Positions 17,266-26,023 of a DNA stretch of 64,000 bases are shown in pieces (the first letter of the stretch is position 1; every line of letters starts with the position of its first letter). Source of the stretch: CAZKHG01 sp964552655 (lineage in GTDB: Bacteria > Bacteroidota > Bacteroidia > Bacteroidales > Tenuifilaceae). The position numbers were made by a program, and so were the translations under genes. Location: NCBI GenBank assembly GCA_964552655.1, contig CAZKHG010000003.1, forward strand, positions 62,001 through 126,000. The letters are read 5' to 3'. Below the pieces are notes generated by a model, which saw only the letters and a list, made by a program, of their open reading frames with translations, was not told where the DNA came from and ran no database searches.

Positions 17266-18768
17266 TTATAAATCGTGACCACAGTATGACAGGTTGAAAC
17301 TTTTATTACAAACCGGAAAATCGGATATTTCGTTATTCCTTACCGATTGTGCAAGAGCCATCCAGTTATGAAAAGAAGGATCTTTTACCTTGTAGAGCGC
17401 CAATTCACCTTTGCTGTTGGTAATTGCACAATGGCAAATTTCACCTCGCCATCCTTCAACCAGCGAGAGCGCAAAAACTTCTGTTTTTAACTGCTTATTC
17501 GATTCAATTTGAGGCGTAAAATCCGGGATATTCTGAATTAAACTCTTGATATACCCAATGGATTGCTTTATTTCTTCTTTTCTAATTTGTGCCCTTGAGT
17601 AAACATCCCCATGATGCTTAATAATAGGTTTATGATTTAATTCTGAGTAAAGGTCATGCGGATGAGATTGTCTGATATCGCGATTTAGGTTATTCATTCT
17701 GGCGGCCATCCCAACAGTTCCGATCTGTTTAACTTCTTCAGCATTGACAACACCAGTTCTTTCGAAGCGGGAGAGTGCACTTGGAAGTTTAAAAAGTTTA
17801 TCGGTCATTTCATTGAAGTCGGGTTCATACTTTGCAAACACCTCTGTCAATCGTTTTGCAAGTTTATCATTATATGGAAAGTTTGTATAACCTACTCTTA
17901 TCAAACTTTTTGCAAGCCGATTGCCACACCACTCTTGGAAGTAGTTAACAATTGGTGTTCGTAACCGACCGTAAACTGAGCTGCCAAGCTGGTAAGCAAT
18001 GTCAGTACAAAGTGCGCTAAGATCACCGGTGTGAATGGCTACACGTTCAAGTTCAAGGGCCAGAGTTCTTGTAAATTGTAAATATTCGACAGGTTGTATG
18101 CCTGATAAACTCTCCAATAGATTGGCAAATGCTGTGGAATGGCCAACTGTTGTGTCTCCGGCAATACTTTCGGCTAGAATTGATTTTTCCAGTAGCGTCT
18201 TTTTCTGAAGGAACAGTTTTTCAACCCCACGATGTTGATACCCTAATTGAATCTCTAAATGCATGATTTGTTCCCCGTTGCAGATAAAGCGAAAATGTCC
18301 GGGCTCAATAATTCCTGCATGTACAGGGCCAACACCAACTTCGTGCAACTCTTCGCTTTCAATACCAAAAAATGGGTAATTTGCCATCGTTTTGGTTTTA
18401 TCATACCTGTTGAAGGAATATCGAATGGGTTTTAGCCAGGGGTGATCGGGGTAATCAATTCCGAAGTTTTCCGCAATCTCACGCTCAAATTTTTCGAATA
18501 CAAGGTTATGTTTTGTAAAAGAGTTCAACATATCACCTTTTTTAGCGCTACTGGATGATACGAATATTTGATGTGTTTGATCATCAGCAATGCAGCAAAT
18601 CAACCTGACTGAATCCTCAATTTCATACCCGAAATAATTTACACAATGCCTTTCATCATTATCTTTCATCAATTTAATATTTGTATCCAAAAAAGCATCG
18701 TACAAAAGAACTGGTATATCCCTAAAAGGGATAGTTTGACAATTAACTATTGGTATGTATTGTTCCAT
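17266..18768 (-). CDS. NuoCD/HyfG-like large subunit lacking the NiFe ligands (Ehr type)
   Basis: A 500-residue fusion as in HyfG and HycE. A NuoC-like domain (about 15-120) includes FEREIAENFGIDYPDHPWLKP. A NuoD/hydrogenase large-subunit domain starts at GPVHAGIIEPGHFRF (147-161) and continues with LGYQHRGVEKLF. The first nickel-binding motif RxCGxCxxxH is replaced by SIAGDTTVGH (201-210): both cysteines are Ala203 and Thr206 and only His210 remains. The second motif DPCxxC near the C-terminus reads NLSYCG (492-497), with Ser494 and Gly497 at the cysteine positions. So this is not a hydrogenase. The pattern fits 'energy-converting hydrogenase-related' (Ehr) complexes. The gene begins 2 bp after the HyfF-like gene. 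Confidence 0.88.
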   Translation of the reverse strand: MEQYIPIVNCQTIPFRDIPVLLYDAFLDTNIKLMKDNDERHCVNYFGYEIEDSVRLICCIADDQTHQIFVSSSSAKKGDMLNSFTKHNLVFEKFEREIAENFGIDYPDHPWLKPIRYSFNRYDKTKTMANYPFFGIESEELHEVGVGPVHAGIIEPGHFRFICNGEQIMHLEIQLGYQHRGVEKLFLQKKTLLEKSILAESIAGDTTVGHSTAFANLLESLSGIQPVEYLQFTRTLALELERVAIHTGDLSALCTDIAYQLGSSVYGRLRTPIVNYFQEWCGNRLAKSLIRVGYTNFPYNDKLAKRLTEVFAKYEPDFNEMTDKLFKLPSALSRFERTGVVNAEEVKQIGTVGMAARMNNLNRDIRQSHPHDLYSELNHKPIIKHHGDVYSRAQIRKEEIKQSIGYIKSLIQNIPDFTPQIESNKQLKTEVFALSLVEGWRGEICHCAITNSKGELALYKVKDPSFHNWMALAQSVRNNEISDFPVCNKSFNLSYCGHDL

Positions 18769-18770
18769 AA

Positions 18771-20198
18771 TTATTGGGGTAAAATTTTAACAGCATCCTG
18801 AATCAATGAAATAAAAAATGTTGGTGGGTTATAGGCAAAGTAAATAGCCATTGCCAGCAAAATGTATTGAGTGGATGATTCCCATGGGTTTATTTTTGGA
18901 ATTTTTGTCTCATCAATAGTTAGCGGTGGAGTGAAAAGCAGCTTAAAGATATTCGATCCAAATCCCCAGATAATCATGGTTAATAGCACTAGTACAAAAA
19001 TGAGTATGATTATGCGGTGAGACATGAAAAGAGATTGGAAGATCATAAATTCACTAATAAATAAACCAGAAGGGGGCATGGCAGTGGCAGAAATAAATCC
19101 GAGAAGTAATACTACAGCTCCAGCCCGGTTATACTTAAAGTAGTTTCCGGCATCGTAAATACTTTTACTCTGATATACCCTGAAAATCTGATTAAATTGA
19201 AAGAAAAAGCTTGATTTAACCAAAGCATGTAGAACAATATGTAATATTGCTGCGTAAACACCAATTCCTCCTGCCGCTATACCTAACATCACCAAGCCCA
19301 TGTGTTCAATGCTGGAATAAGCAAACATTCTTTTGATGTTTTTAATTCTGGTCATGTAAACGGTAGCCACAAAAATTGAGAGAAGGGAAGCAATAAAAAT
19401 AATGGTGTTTGCCCAGGGAAGTATTTCTGTATTTGCAACAATTGCATAGAATCTATAAATACCAACAAAACCAAGGTTCATAAGAGCGCTGGACAGAATT
19501 GCCCCGGCAGGAGCCGGTGCCTTGTCTTTTGCATCTATTCCTGCTGTGTACATGGGCACTAAGCCAAGTTTTGCTGTAAAACCAGTGAAAATGAAAAGGA
19601 AAGCCAACCTAAGCCAGAACGGGTTAAGTTGAGCATAATGGGTCCGAAGTGAATCAAACGATAAATCATCAACCCCGGATTGTTTTAACGAAAGACTTAA
19701 GAACAGTATGCCTATAAATATAAAGGTTATGCTTATGGCACAGATGAATACATATTTCCAAACACCTTCAAGTGCCTGTGGCGTTCGATGATGGTAAATC
19801 AAAACAGACGCACTCAGGGTTGTAATCTCAACAAAAATCCAGGTTACTGCAATGTGGTTGGAGAGGTAACCCATGCTAATTGCTGTGATAAGTAAGGTGA
19901 AGGCAGAAAAGAATAACCCCCTGGATTTTCTTGATTCATCGTGTGTTACAATATACCGATAACCATGAAATAATGCCGGAAGTGCAATTACACAAAGTGT
20001 TAGCAATAGTAGTATTCCAAGTGAATCGCTCTTGAAAAAGCCAAGCTCAGCTATGTTATGATGATTTGTCTGATAAATAGTGAAAACTAACAGAAATAGA
20101 GCATATAATATTACCAATGCATAATTTACAATTCTACTTCGGTTGAAATAAAGGATTACACTGATAAAAACTGCGCCGGGAAGAAAAATACTAATCAT
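18771..20198 (-). CDS. HyfF-like proton-conducting membrane subunit (NuoL/M/N family)
   Basis: A 475-residue integral membrane protein of about 14 helices. Antiporter-like family features are the helix with the buried glutamate (WIFVEITTLSASVLIYHH, about 117-134), the lysine helix TAKLGLVPMYTAGIDAKDKA (about 213-232) and YSSIEHMGLVMLGIAAGG (about 292-309). HyfF-type subunits are the third antiporter-like subunit of hydrogenase-4-like complexes, in addition to HyfB and HyfD. This is the fifth gene of the operon, 11 bp after the HyfE-like gene. Presumed function: part of the ion path across the cytoplasmic membrane. Confidence 0.87.
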   Translation of the reverse strand: MISIFLPGAVFISVILYFNRSRIVNYALVILYALFLLVFTIYQTNHHNIAELGFFKSDSLGILLLLTLCVIALPALFHGYRYIVTHDESRKSRGLFFSAFTLLITAISMGYLSNHIAVTWIFVEITTLSASVLIYHHRTPQALEGVWKYVFICAISITFIFIGILFLSLSLKQSGVDDLSFDSLRTHYAQLNPFWLRLAFLFIFTGFTAKLGLVPMYTAGIDAKDKAPAPAGAILSSALMNLGFVGIYRFYAIVANTEILPWANTIIFIASLLSIFVATVYMTRIKNIKRMFAYSSIEHMGLVMLGIAAGGIGVYAAILHIVLHALVKSSFFFQFNQIFRVYQSKSIYDAGNYFKYNRAGAVVLLLGFISATAMPPSGLFISEFMIFQSLFMSHRIIILIFVLVLLTMIIWGFGSNIFKLLFTPPLTIDETKIPKINPWESSTQYILLAMAIYFAYNPPTFFISLIQDAVKILPQ

Positions 20199-20209
20199 TG
20201 CTCAATGGA

Positions 20210-20839
20210 TTAATCTTTAAGGTTTCGTAATTGATTTACATCGGGGTCTCTTAAAACATCCCCGATTTTATTGAAGAAAATTCCCAGGATAAGCACGCTG
20301 GCAAATATATCAAGCATAATTCCCAGGTTTACCAAAGCGGGCATTTCGTTTCCAACTGCCAGAGAAAGAATAAAAACTCCATTTTCAATAATAAGATACC
20401 CCATTACATGGGTAATAATTTTTCTACGGGTTGATATGATATAGAGCCCGCTGAAAATAGTTGAGATAGCAACAACAAAGAAAGTTTTATCAAGGTTAAC
20501 ATCCTGAATTGAATTGGATAAGACTATAGCAATCACAATTATTGTGGTTGTTATAATCAGCGAGATGAAGTTGGGCAGGAATGGCTCGGCAACTCTTGAA
20601 ATGTTATTTCTTTTGATAATTCGGTTCAGGAACCAGGGCACCGCCATCGCTTTAAAGATAATAGTTTCAAGTAATATCAGAATCAGATTGGTGATATTGA
20701 TACTGCTAAGTTCAAGAAATGTAATACCAAAAAGCAAAAAACCTTGCAGAACAAGTATTCTGATATAGGTCAGCAGCCTGTTTGCAATGCTTATATAGAG
20801 CAGTGTAATGGCAAAAAAAATCAGTAAAATATCAGTCAT
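20210..20839 (-). CDS. HyfE-like membrane subunit
   Basis: A 209-residue protein with about seven membrane helices. The N-terminal half lies where NuoK/MnhC-like subunits are placed, and the tail DPDVNQLRNLKD is hydrophilic. Motifs such as FLLFGITFLELSS and GYLIIENGVFILSLAVG (about 148-164), with a glutamate in the helix, are typical of HyfE. It lies between the HyfC- and HyfF-like genes, the order seen in hyf operons. It should help form the membrane arm that connects the antiporter subunits with the core. Confidence 0.85.
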   Translation of the reverse strand: MTDILLIFFAITLLYISIANRLLTYIRILVLQGFLLFGITFLELSSINITNLILILLETIIFKAMAVPWFLNRIIKRNNISRVAEPFLPNFISLIITTTIIVIAIVLSNSIQDVNLDKTFFVVAISTIFSGLYIISTRRKIITHVMGYLIIENGVFILSLAVGNEMPALVNLGIMLDIFASVLILGIFFNKIGDVLRDPDVNQLRNLKD

Positions 20840-20859
20840 ATTCTAAAAACATTTTTGTT

Positions 20860-21765
20860 TTAAGTAAATCTTTCCAATAGTAATAGAACGCCAAAGAAGA
20901 TTAAAAGCGATACAGATGTCAGGATAAAAATGAACTGTGGGTTATGGCTCATTCTAAACCGGGCCATGAATGATTCAATTAATCCAACTGCGATGGCAAA
21001 CCCAATTTGTACTGCAAAAAATATTGGTATTGTGTACAACAGTGACAGTTCCCCAATAAAAAAATTAGATATGATTGCACCGTACATAGCAAACTTGAGG
21101 TTTGCAGTATGCAGGATCAATCCTAAATCGAAACCGCTATTATCGAGAACCATCACCTCATGGATCATGGTTAATTCAAGATGGGTTTTGGGATCGTCGA
21201 TAGGCATTCGGCTATTCTCGATCATGGCAATCATCACAAGTACAAAAGTTGCAAGCGTTCCCAGTAAATACGATATTTTTGAACCATAATGCAATGTTGT
21301 GAAAATTTCGTGAAAGGATGTATAGCCAGTTAATAAAGCAAATGATCCCATCAGAATGAAAAAAGCGGGTTCAGCAAGCATTGAGAACAGGGCTTCACGA
21401 CTAGCACCCATTCCCTCGAAGCTGCTACCTGTATCAACTGCAGAGATAATCATAAAAAATTTTCCAAATGCCAGAAGGTATGCAAAAAGGATAAAATCTC
21501 CCTGGAAGGAGATAACTCCAGGATAGGTTCCAAGCGGGATAAGTAGAATAGCCATAAGCACAGAGGCAAAGTAGAAACTTGGAGCCAGTTGAAAAACCAT
21601 ACTGGTGGTTTTACTATATACCGATCCTTTCCTTAATAATCTGAATATATCCTTGATAGGTTGTAATATTCCGGGACCTTTACGTCCTGAAGTCAGACTT
21701 TTTGTGCGAATAATGATCCCTGTAAAGAAAAAACTCGCAATCAATATTAGAATTAAGCTCACCAT
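20860..21765 (-). CDS. HyfC/HycD-like membrane anchor subunit (NuoH family)
   Basis: A 301-residue protein with eight predicted membrane helices. NuoH-family motifs are GRKGPGILQPIKDIFRLLRK (about 27-46), MLAEPAFFILMGSFAL and the acidic loop IDDPKTHLELTMIHEVMVLD (about 183-202). This is the subunit under the hydrogenase or quinone-binding core that passes conformational and charge changes to the antiporter arm. All the usual charged residues of the loops look intact, in contrast to the degenerate cluster ligands of the soluble subunits. It begins 1 bp after the second HyfB-like gene. Confidence 0.9.
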   Translation of the reverse strand: MVSLILILIASFFFTGIIIRTKSLTSGRKGPGILQPIKDIFRLLRKGSVYSKTTSMVFQLAPSFYFASVLMAILLIPLGTYPGVISFQGDFILFAYLLAFGKFFMIISAVDTGSSFEGMGASREALFSMLAEPAFFILMGSFALLTGYTSFHEIFTTLHYGSKISYLLGTLATFVLVMIAMIENSRMPIDDPKTHLELTMIHEVMVLDNSGFDLGLILHTANLKFAMYGAIISNFFIGELSLLYTIPIFFAVQIGFAIAVGLIESFMARFRMSHNPQFIFILTSVSLLIFFGVLLLLERFT

Positions 21766-21766
21766 A

Positions 21767-23797
21767 TTAAAGCTGGTTAATAAAGTTTATCAGAAATTTT
21801 AAGGTTTCTATTATTTCAGGAATCAGAATTACCAAAGCGATAAAAAGCAACCCATAAAGAATATAGTACTGAATACTCCCATTCTGAAGAAAAGTGAAAA
21901 CCGATAAAGATTTACGAAAAGCGAAAACAGGCTTATCAATAAACCATTTTTCAATCCAATCATACGGGTGTGTTTCCTGATTTATTTGTTTGGGAAAAAT
22001 ACCATTGGCCTCTGATTTAACCTTGTGAATTAAAAGTAAAGGCTCTGCCAGTTTACGGTAAGAACGAATGAACGAGCTGGCGGTGTACTGCAACTTTTTA
22101 TCGTAACCCTCATACCCACAGCTCCATGTGCTTACATGTGTAATGGATCTATTTTTGGTAACCATTTTACGAATCAATAAAAGTAAACCTATAAATAGGA
22201 TCATTATCGCGGAGTATATGCCGATTATTGAAGCAGTCTGAATTATTGCTGTAAATTGAGTTGTAGTATCCACAAATATTCCATTTGTAAATTGCCCTAT
22301 AGGTAAAGCAATAACTTTAAGGAATAGGAATGGGAGTATTCCAATAGCAATAATTACAACAACAATTGGGTAAAGGGGTAGGATTGAGGCTGGTTTTTCG
22401 TTCTCAACCTCTGCTATCCTAACTAAACGCGAGTTTCCAAGAAATACAATGCTAAACGCTTTTGTAAAACAGATCATTGCTAAACCTCCTATAAGAACCA
22501 AACCAAGGATTGAAAAGAGCATTAGTGCTGTTAAAGAAAAATCAGTTCCACTTAGCGTATTAAACATTCCAACATAAATCAAAAACTCCGAAATAAAACC
22601 ATTAAAAGGGGGAAGTCCGCAGATAGCAAGTGAACCAATTAGAAAGAGTAATGTGGTTTGGGGCATTTTCTTAACCAATCCCCCGAGTGATTCAATATTA
22701 ACCGTATTTGTCAACTGATATACATTCCCAGAAGTAAAAAAAAGGAGAGACTTAAAAAGAGAATGATTCAAGGTATGAAGAAGTGCACCGCTAAATCCTA
22801 GAATGATAAGCAGATAATTATTATACCCTAATCCTAAACAACCCAGCCCAATCCCAATTCCAATGATTCCAATATTTTCGATGCTATGGTAAGCCAACAA
22901 TTTTTTAAGATTGTGCTGGACTATTGCAAGCATTACCCCATAAATACCAGTGATAACCGACAGAATTAGAACCAGGTATCCAATTGTTACAAAATTGGTT
23001 TTGATTAACAGGAGAACACGTAAAATTCCAAATATTCCGATTTTGATTATTACTCCGCTCATTACACCAGAGATGTGTGCAGGTGCAGCCGGGTGTGCAA
23101 GTGGTAACCATGTATGAAACGGAACAAAACCCGCTTTTATGGCAAAACCAATGAAGAAAAAGATGAATAACCCAACCCCGGTAAGAGCAGGTTCAGACGT
23201 GGTGAATGTTGTTATTCCACTGAAATCAAAGGTTCCGGTTTTAATTCGTACCCACATGAATGCTAGGGTAATGAATAGAATCGCTACATGAGATTGTATT
23301 AAGAAATTGATACCAGCTTTTAGTGTTTCCTTTTTATAATGCTCAAAGATTACCATTATAAAAGTAGATAAAGCCATAACCTCCCAAATTACCAGAAAAA
23401 TCAAACTATTCTGAACAATACATAAATCTATAAGTGATGTGTAGGTTAAAAGGTAAGCTGTAGCGTGCAGTGCAATATTTGCGGGTTGATCGGCATATTT
23501 TTTCAAGTAATGGATTCCATAAAGGGCTCCCGTTAGAAATGTAAAACTGATTATCAGAATAAACCATGAGGAAAGGTAATCTATTCTAATAGGTATTGCG
23601 CCAGTGATAAAGGAACCAGATAAGCTATATTCAAAATTACCCCTTGTAAAAACTATATAAGTAATTATTGATGCTAAGATTACCTGAAAACCAACAGAAA
23701 AAATAGTTGCAATACCTTTCCCTTTTACCTTAAGGATTGGCAAGGCAACGATTGTGATCAGGGCTATCAGGTGGAAAATCAATATCAATAATTTCAT
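21767..23797 (-). CDS. HyfB-like proton-conducting antiporter subunit (second copy)
   Basis: A 676-residue membrane protein of the NuoL/HyfB family with about 16 helices. Key motifs are FLVIWEVMALSTFIMVIFEH (glutamate helix), IKAGFVPFHTWLPLAHPAAP (lysine helix), YHSIENIGIIGIGIGLG and LLHTLNHSLFKSLLFF. A C-terminal lateral/amphipathic region follows, with WSCGYEG, FIRSYRKLAEPLLL and a last membrane helix. The start codon overlaps the stop of the first copy by 4 bp. It is collinear with the upstream copy from end to end, so the pair looks like an old tandem duplication. It probably forms one of three ion channels of the complex. Confidence 0.9.
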   Translation of the reverse strand: MKLLILIFHLIALITIVALPILKVKGKGIATIFSVGFQVILASIITYIVFTRGNFEYSLSGSFITGAIPIRIDYLSSWFILIISFTFLTGALYGIHYLKKYADQPANIALHATAYLLTYTSLIDLCIVQNSLIFLVIWEVMALSTFIMVIFEHYKKETLKAGINFLIQSHVAILFITLAFMWVRIKTGTFDFSGITTFTTSEPALTGVGLFIFFFIGFAIKAGFVPFHTWLPLAHPAAPAHISGVMSGVIIKIGIFGILRVLLLIKTNFVTIGYLVLILSVITGIYGVMLAIVQHNLKKLLAYHSIENIGIIGIGIGLGCLGLGYNNYLLIILGFSGALLHTLNHSLFKSLLFFTSGNVYQLTNTVNIESLGGLVKKMPQTTLLFLIGSLAICGLPPFNGFISEFLIYVGMFNTLSGTDFSLTALMLFSILGLVLIGGLAMICFTKAFSIVFLGNSRLVRIAEVENEKPASILPLYPIVVVIIAIGILPFLFLKVIALPIGQFTNGIFVDTTTQFTAIIQTASIIGIYSAIMILFIGLLLLIRKMVTKNRSITHVSTWSCGYEGYDKKLQYTASSFIRSYRKLAEPLLLIHKVKSEANGIFPKQINQETHPYDWIEKWFIDKPVFAFRKSLSVFTFLQNGSIQYYILYGLLFIALVILIPEIIETLKFLINFINQL

Positions 23798-25788
23798 ATC
23801 AATCCAAATAAAGTAACCAGAAAGACCAGTACCATAAATAGGATACCGTATAGTACATATAGCTGAATATGCCCATTCTGAATGAATTGGAAATAGTTCA
23901 TTGAGAAGCGAAGCCTATTAATTATCGGATTTATAAACAATTTTTCAATCAAATCTAAGTAACTGAGTGAAAATGTTCTTTTATCCGGGAAAAGATCACT
24001 TTTACCAAAGTTAGAATAATTTTTTCGCTCAAGAATAAGAAAATTAAAAAGCCCTGTAAAAGCCTTAATAAAGGAATTACCTGTGTATTGTGCCTTAGGA
24101 ATAAGTGTATTATATGCACATCCCCAGGTTGGTTGAATTTCTGAAGTTTTGTTTCTGGTTGTCAACCATCTTATACCTATTATTGTTAGTATCACTGCTA
24201 AAAATAGAAGATTTGCCCATCCTAAATAGCCAACTTGTTTACCTACTAAAAGCGCAGAATAGGTGTCAATACCAGTATTAATACATAAGGAAACAATTTT
24301 TAATACTATGTTGAAGTAAAACGCTGGAATTGCAGCAATGGTAATCATTATGACGATAATCGCATATTGAGGTATTCGCATAATCAGGCTTACTTCTCTG
24401 GGTTCATGCCCATTCATTTGTCGTGGATTGCCACTAAAAATTACCCCGAAGGATTTGGAAAAGGTTAAAATTGAAATTCCACCAGCTAATGCCAGTCCTG
24501 CAATAGATAAAACAATCAGGATCAATTGGGAAATATTTATATAAGATAAACTTTTTACTAAACCTGAATAAATAATGAACTCAGAGATAAACCCGTTAAA
24601 TGGTGGTAAACCTCCAATAGCCAGCCCGCCAATTAGAAAAAAGATTGCAGTTTGAGGCATTTTCTTGATCAAACCTCCCAACCTTTCAATATTGCGGGTA
24701 TGAGTTTGCTGGTAAATATTTCCAGTTGAAAAGAAGAGCAATGATTTATAAAGTGAGTGGTTTAATGTATGAAGCAATGCTCCGCCATAACCCAAAAGCA
24801 TTAAGGTGCTATTGTCTATCCCTTTCCCGATCAATCCAATTCCTATCCCAATACCTATTATCCCAATATTTTCAATGGTACAGTACGCCAGCATTCGTTT
24901 GTAGTCATTATTTACTGCAGCATTGGCAATCCCGTAGATTGCTGAAATAACAGCGAAAATCAGTATGATTTCCCCAATCAGGGTGTAATCCGATTGCAGG
25001 TTTGTTATAACCCTGAAAATTCCATAAATACCCAATTTTACAATAACTCCCGACATAATACCCGAGATATGTGATGGACCTGCTGGGTGGGCGTGAGGTA
25101 ACCACGAATGAAATGGTATAAATCCGGCTTTAATGGCAAATCCGGCCAGTAGAAGAACAAGTAGCCATATACTCCCGTTATTTCCCAAAATAGTCGATAG
25201 CGAGGCAAAGTTGAACGAACCGGTTTGTACATAAAGCCATATAAATCCAACGGTAAGCAGCGCAACGCTAATGTGCATTTGTATCATATAATTGATACCA
25301 GCTTTAAGCGTAGATTTATTCTGATATTCAAAAATTATGAGAATTAACGATGAAAGTGACATGATTTCCCATACCACCAGGAAAACCAGCCCATTCTCAA
25401 TCATACAAACCCAAAGCATGGAAGAGTGAAAGAGAACAAGAATAACCCAATGAATGGAAAGATTAGTTTTGAGGGAGCTATAAGATTTCAAGTAGCCTAT
25501 CCCGTAAAGTATCCCATTTATAACCGTTAGGTTAATAATCAGGATAAACCATGCTGATAGTGCATCAACTCTAACTGTAACATTGCCGATAATACCTGAT
25601 AAAAAATAGTTTTCAGTAATGGGTTCATTAAGCAGTGCGTCCGTTGCAAGAATCGATGTTAATATTGAAATTACTAAAACTGTAACAAATGCTACTGAGG
25701 ATTTAAATTTATGATTAGCAATTATTAAAGTAATAATACCTGCAATCAAAACAACTAATAAAACAACAATCAAAAAATTAATTTCCAT
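23794..25788 (-). CDS. HyfB-like proton-conducting antiporter subunit (first copy, operon start)
   Basis: A 664-residue membrane protein of the NuoL/HyfB family. It has the glutamate helix FLVVWEIMSLSSLILIIFEY, the lysine helix IKAGFIPFHSWLPHAHPAGP, YCTIENIGIIGIGIGIGL and LLHTLNHSLYKSLLFF, and a C-terminal segment with PTWGCAYNT, YTGNSFIKAFTGLF and a last helix. It is the first gene of the seven-gene operon and diverges from prfC across 235 bp. The intergenic part holds a perfect palindrome close to the start. Compared with typical Hyf operons, the HyfD position is taken by the second copy of this subunit. Ion species (proton or sodium) cannot be told from sequence. Confidence 0.9.
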   Translation of the reverse strand: MEINFLIVVLLVVLIAGIITLIIANHKFKSSVAFVTVLVISILTSILATDALLNEPITENYFLSGIIGNVTVRVDALSAWFILIINLTVINGILYGIGYLKSYSSLKTNLSIHWVILVLFHSSMLWVCMIENGLVFLVVWEIMSLSSLILIIFEYQNKSTLKAGINYMIQMHISVALLTVGFIWLYVQTGSFNFASLSTILGNNGSIWLLVLLLAGFAIKAGFIPFHSWLPHAHPAGPSHISGIMSGVIVKLGIYGIFRVITNLQSDYTLIGEIILIFAVISAIYGIANAAVNNDYKRMLAYCTIENIGIIGIGIGIGLIGKGIDNSTLMLLGYGGALLHTLNHSLYKSLLFFSTGNIYQQTHTRNIERLGGLIKKMPQTAIFFLIGGLAIGGLPPFNGFISEFIIYSGLVKSLSYINISQLILIVLSIAGLALAGGISILTFSKSFGVIFSGNPRQMNGHEPREVSLIMRIPQYAIIVIMITIAAIPAFYFNIVLKIVSLCINTGIDTYSALLVGKQVGYLGWANLLFLAVILTIIGIRWLTTRNKTSEIQPTWGCAYNTLIPKAQYTGNSFIKAFTGLFNFLILERKNYSNFGKSDLFPDKRTFSLSYLDLIEKLFINPIINRLRFSMNYFQFIQNGHIQLYVLYGILFMVLVFLVTLFGLI

Positions 25789-25813
25789 AAAAACAGCTAT
25801 ATATCAAGAAGAT

Positions 25814-25836
25814 AAATTACCCATGATAGGTAATTT
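25814..25836. promoter_or_regulatory. Perfect inverted repeat upstream of the Hyf-like operon
   Basis: AAATTACC (25814-25821), a 7-base spacer and GGTAATTT (25829-25836) form a perfect 8-bp inverted repeat. It lies 25 bases before the first HyfB-like start codon. It could be an operator or a hairpin in the leader. No regulator gene is adjacent. Confidence 0.4.
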
Positions 25837-25991
25837 GATGCATTGCTAGATTTGATTTGTACACCAAAATTAAGCTTTATACAGCTGTTATTATGCTTTT
25901 TTTTCAAATTAAATGAAGGTTCAATTATACAACATTCATTGCCAGATATTTTCATTTCAATATTTTTTAAGGTTACTATACCAATCTTTCC

Positions 25992-25999
25992 TATCTTTG
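25992..25999 (+). promoter_or_regulatory. -7 promoter element of prfC
   Basis: TATCTTTG matches TAnnTTTG exactly and lies 24 bases before the prfC start. The -33 region is T-rich without a clear TTTG. Confidence 0.5.
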
Positions 26000-26023
26000 C
26001 GCCCCAAAAGATTGTAAAAATAA

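Noticed and set aside
16507..25788. A functional [NiFe] hydrogenase-4 operon
   Set aside because: The large subunit has no nickel-binding cysteines at either site and no maturation genes (hypA-F or endopeptidase) are nearby.
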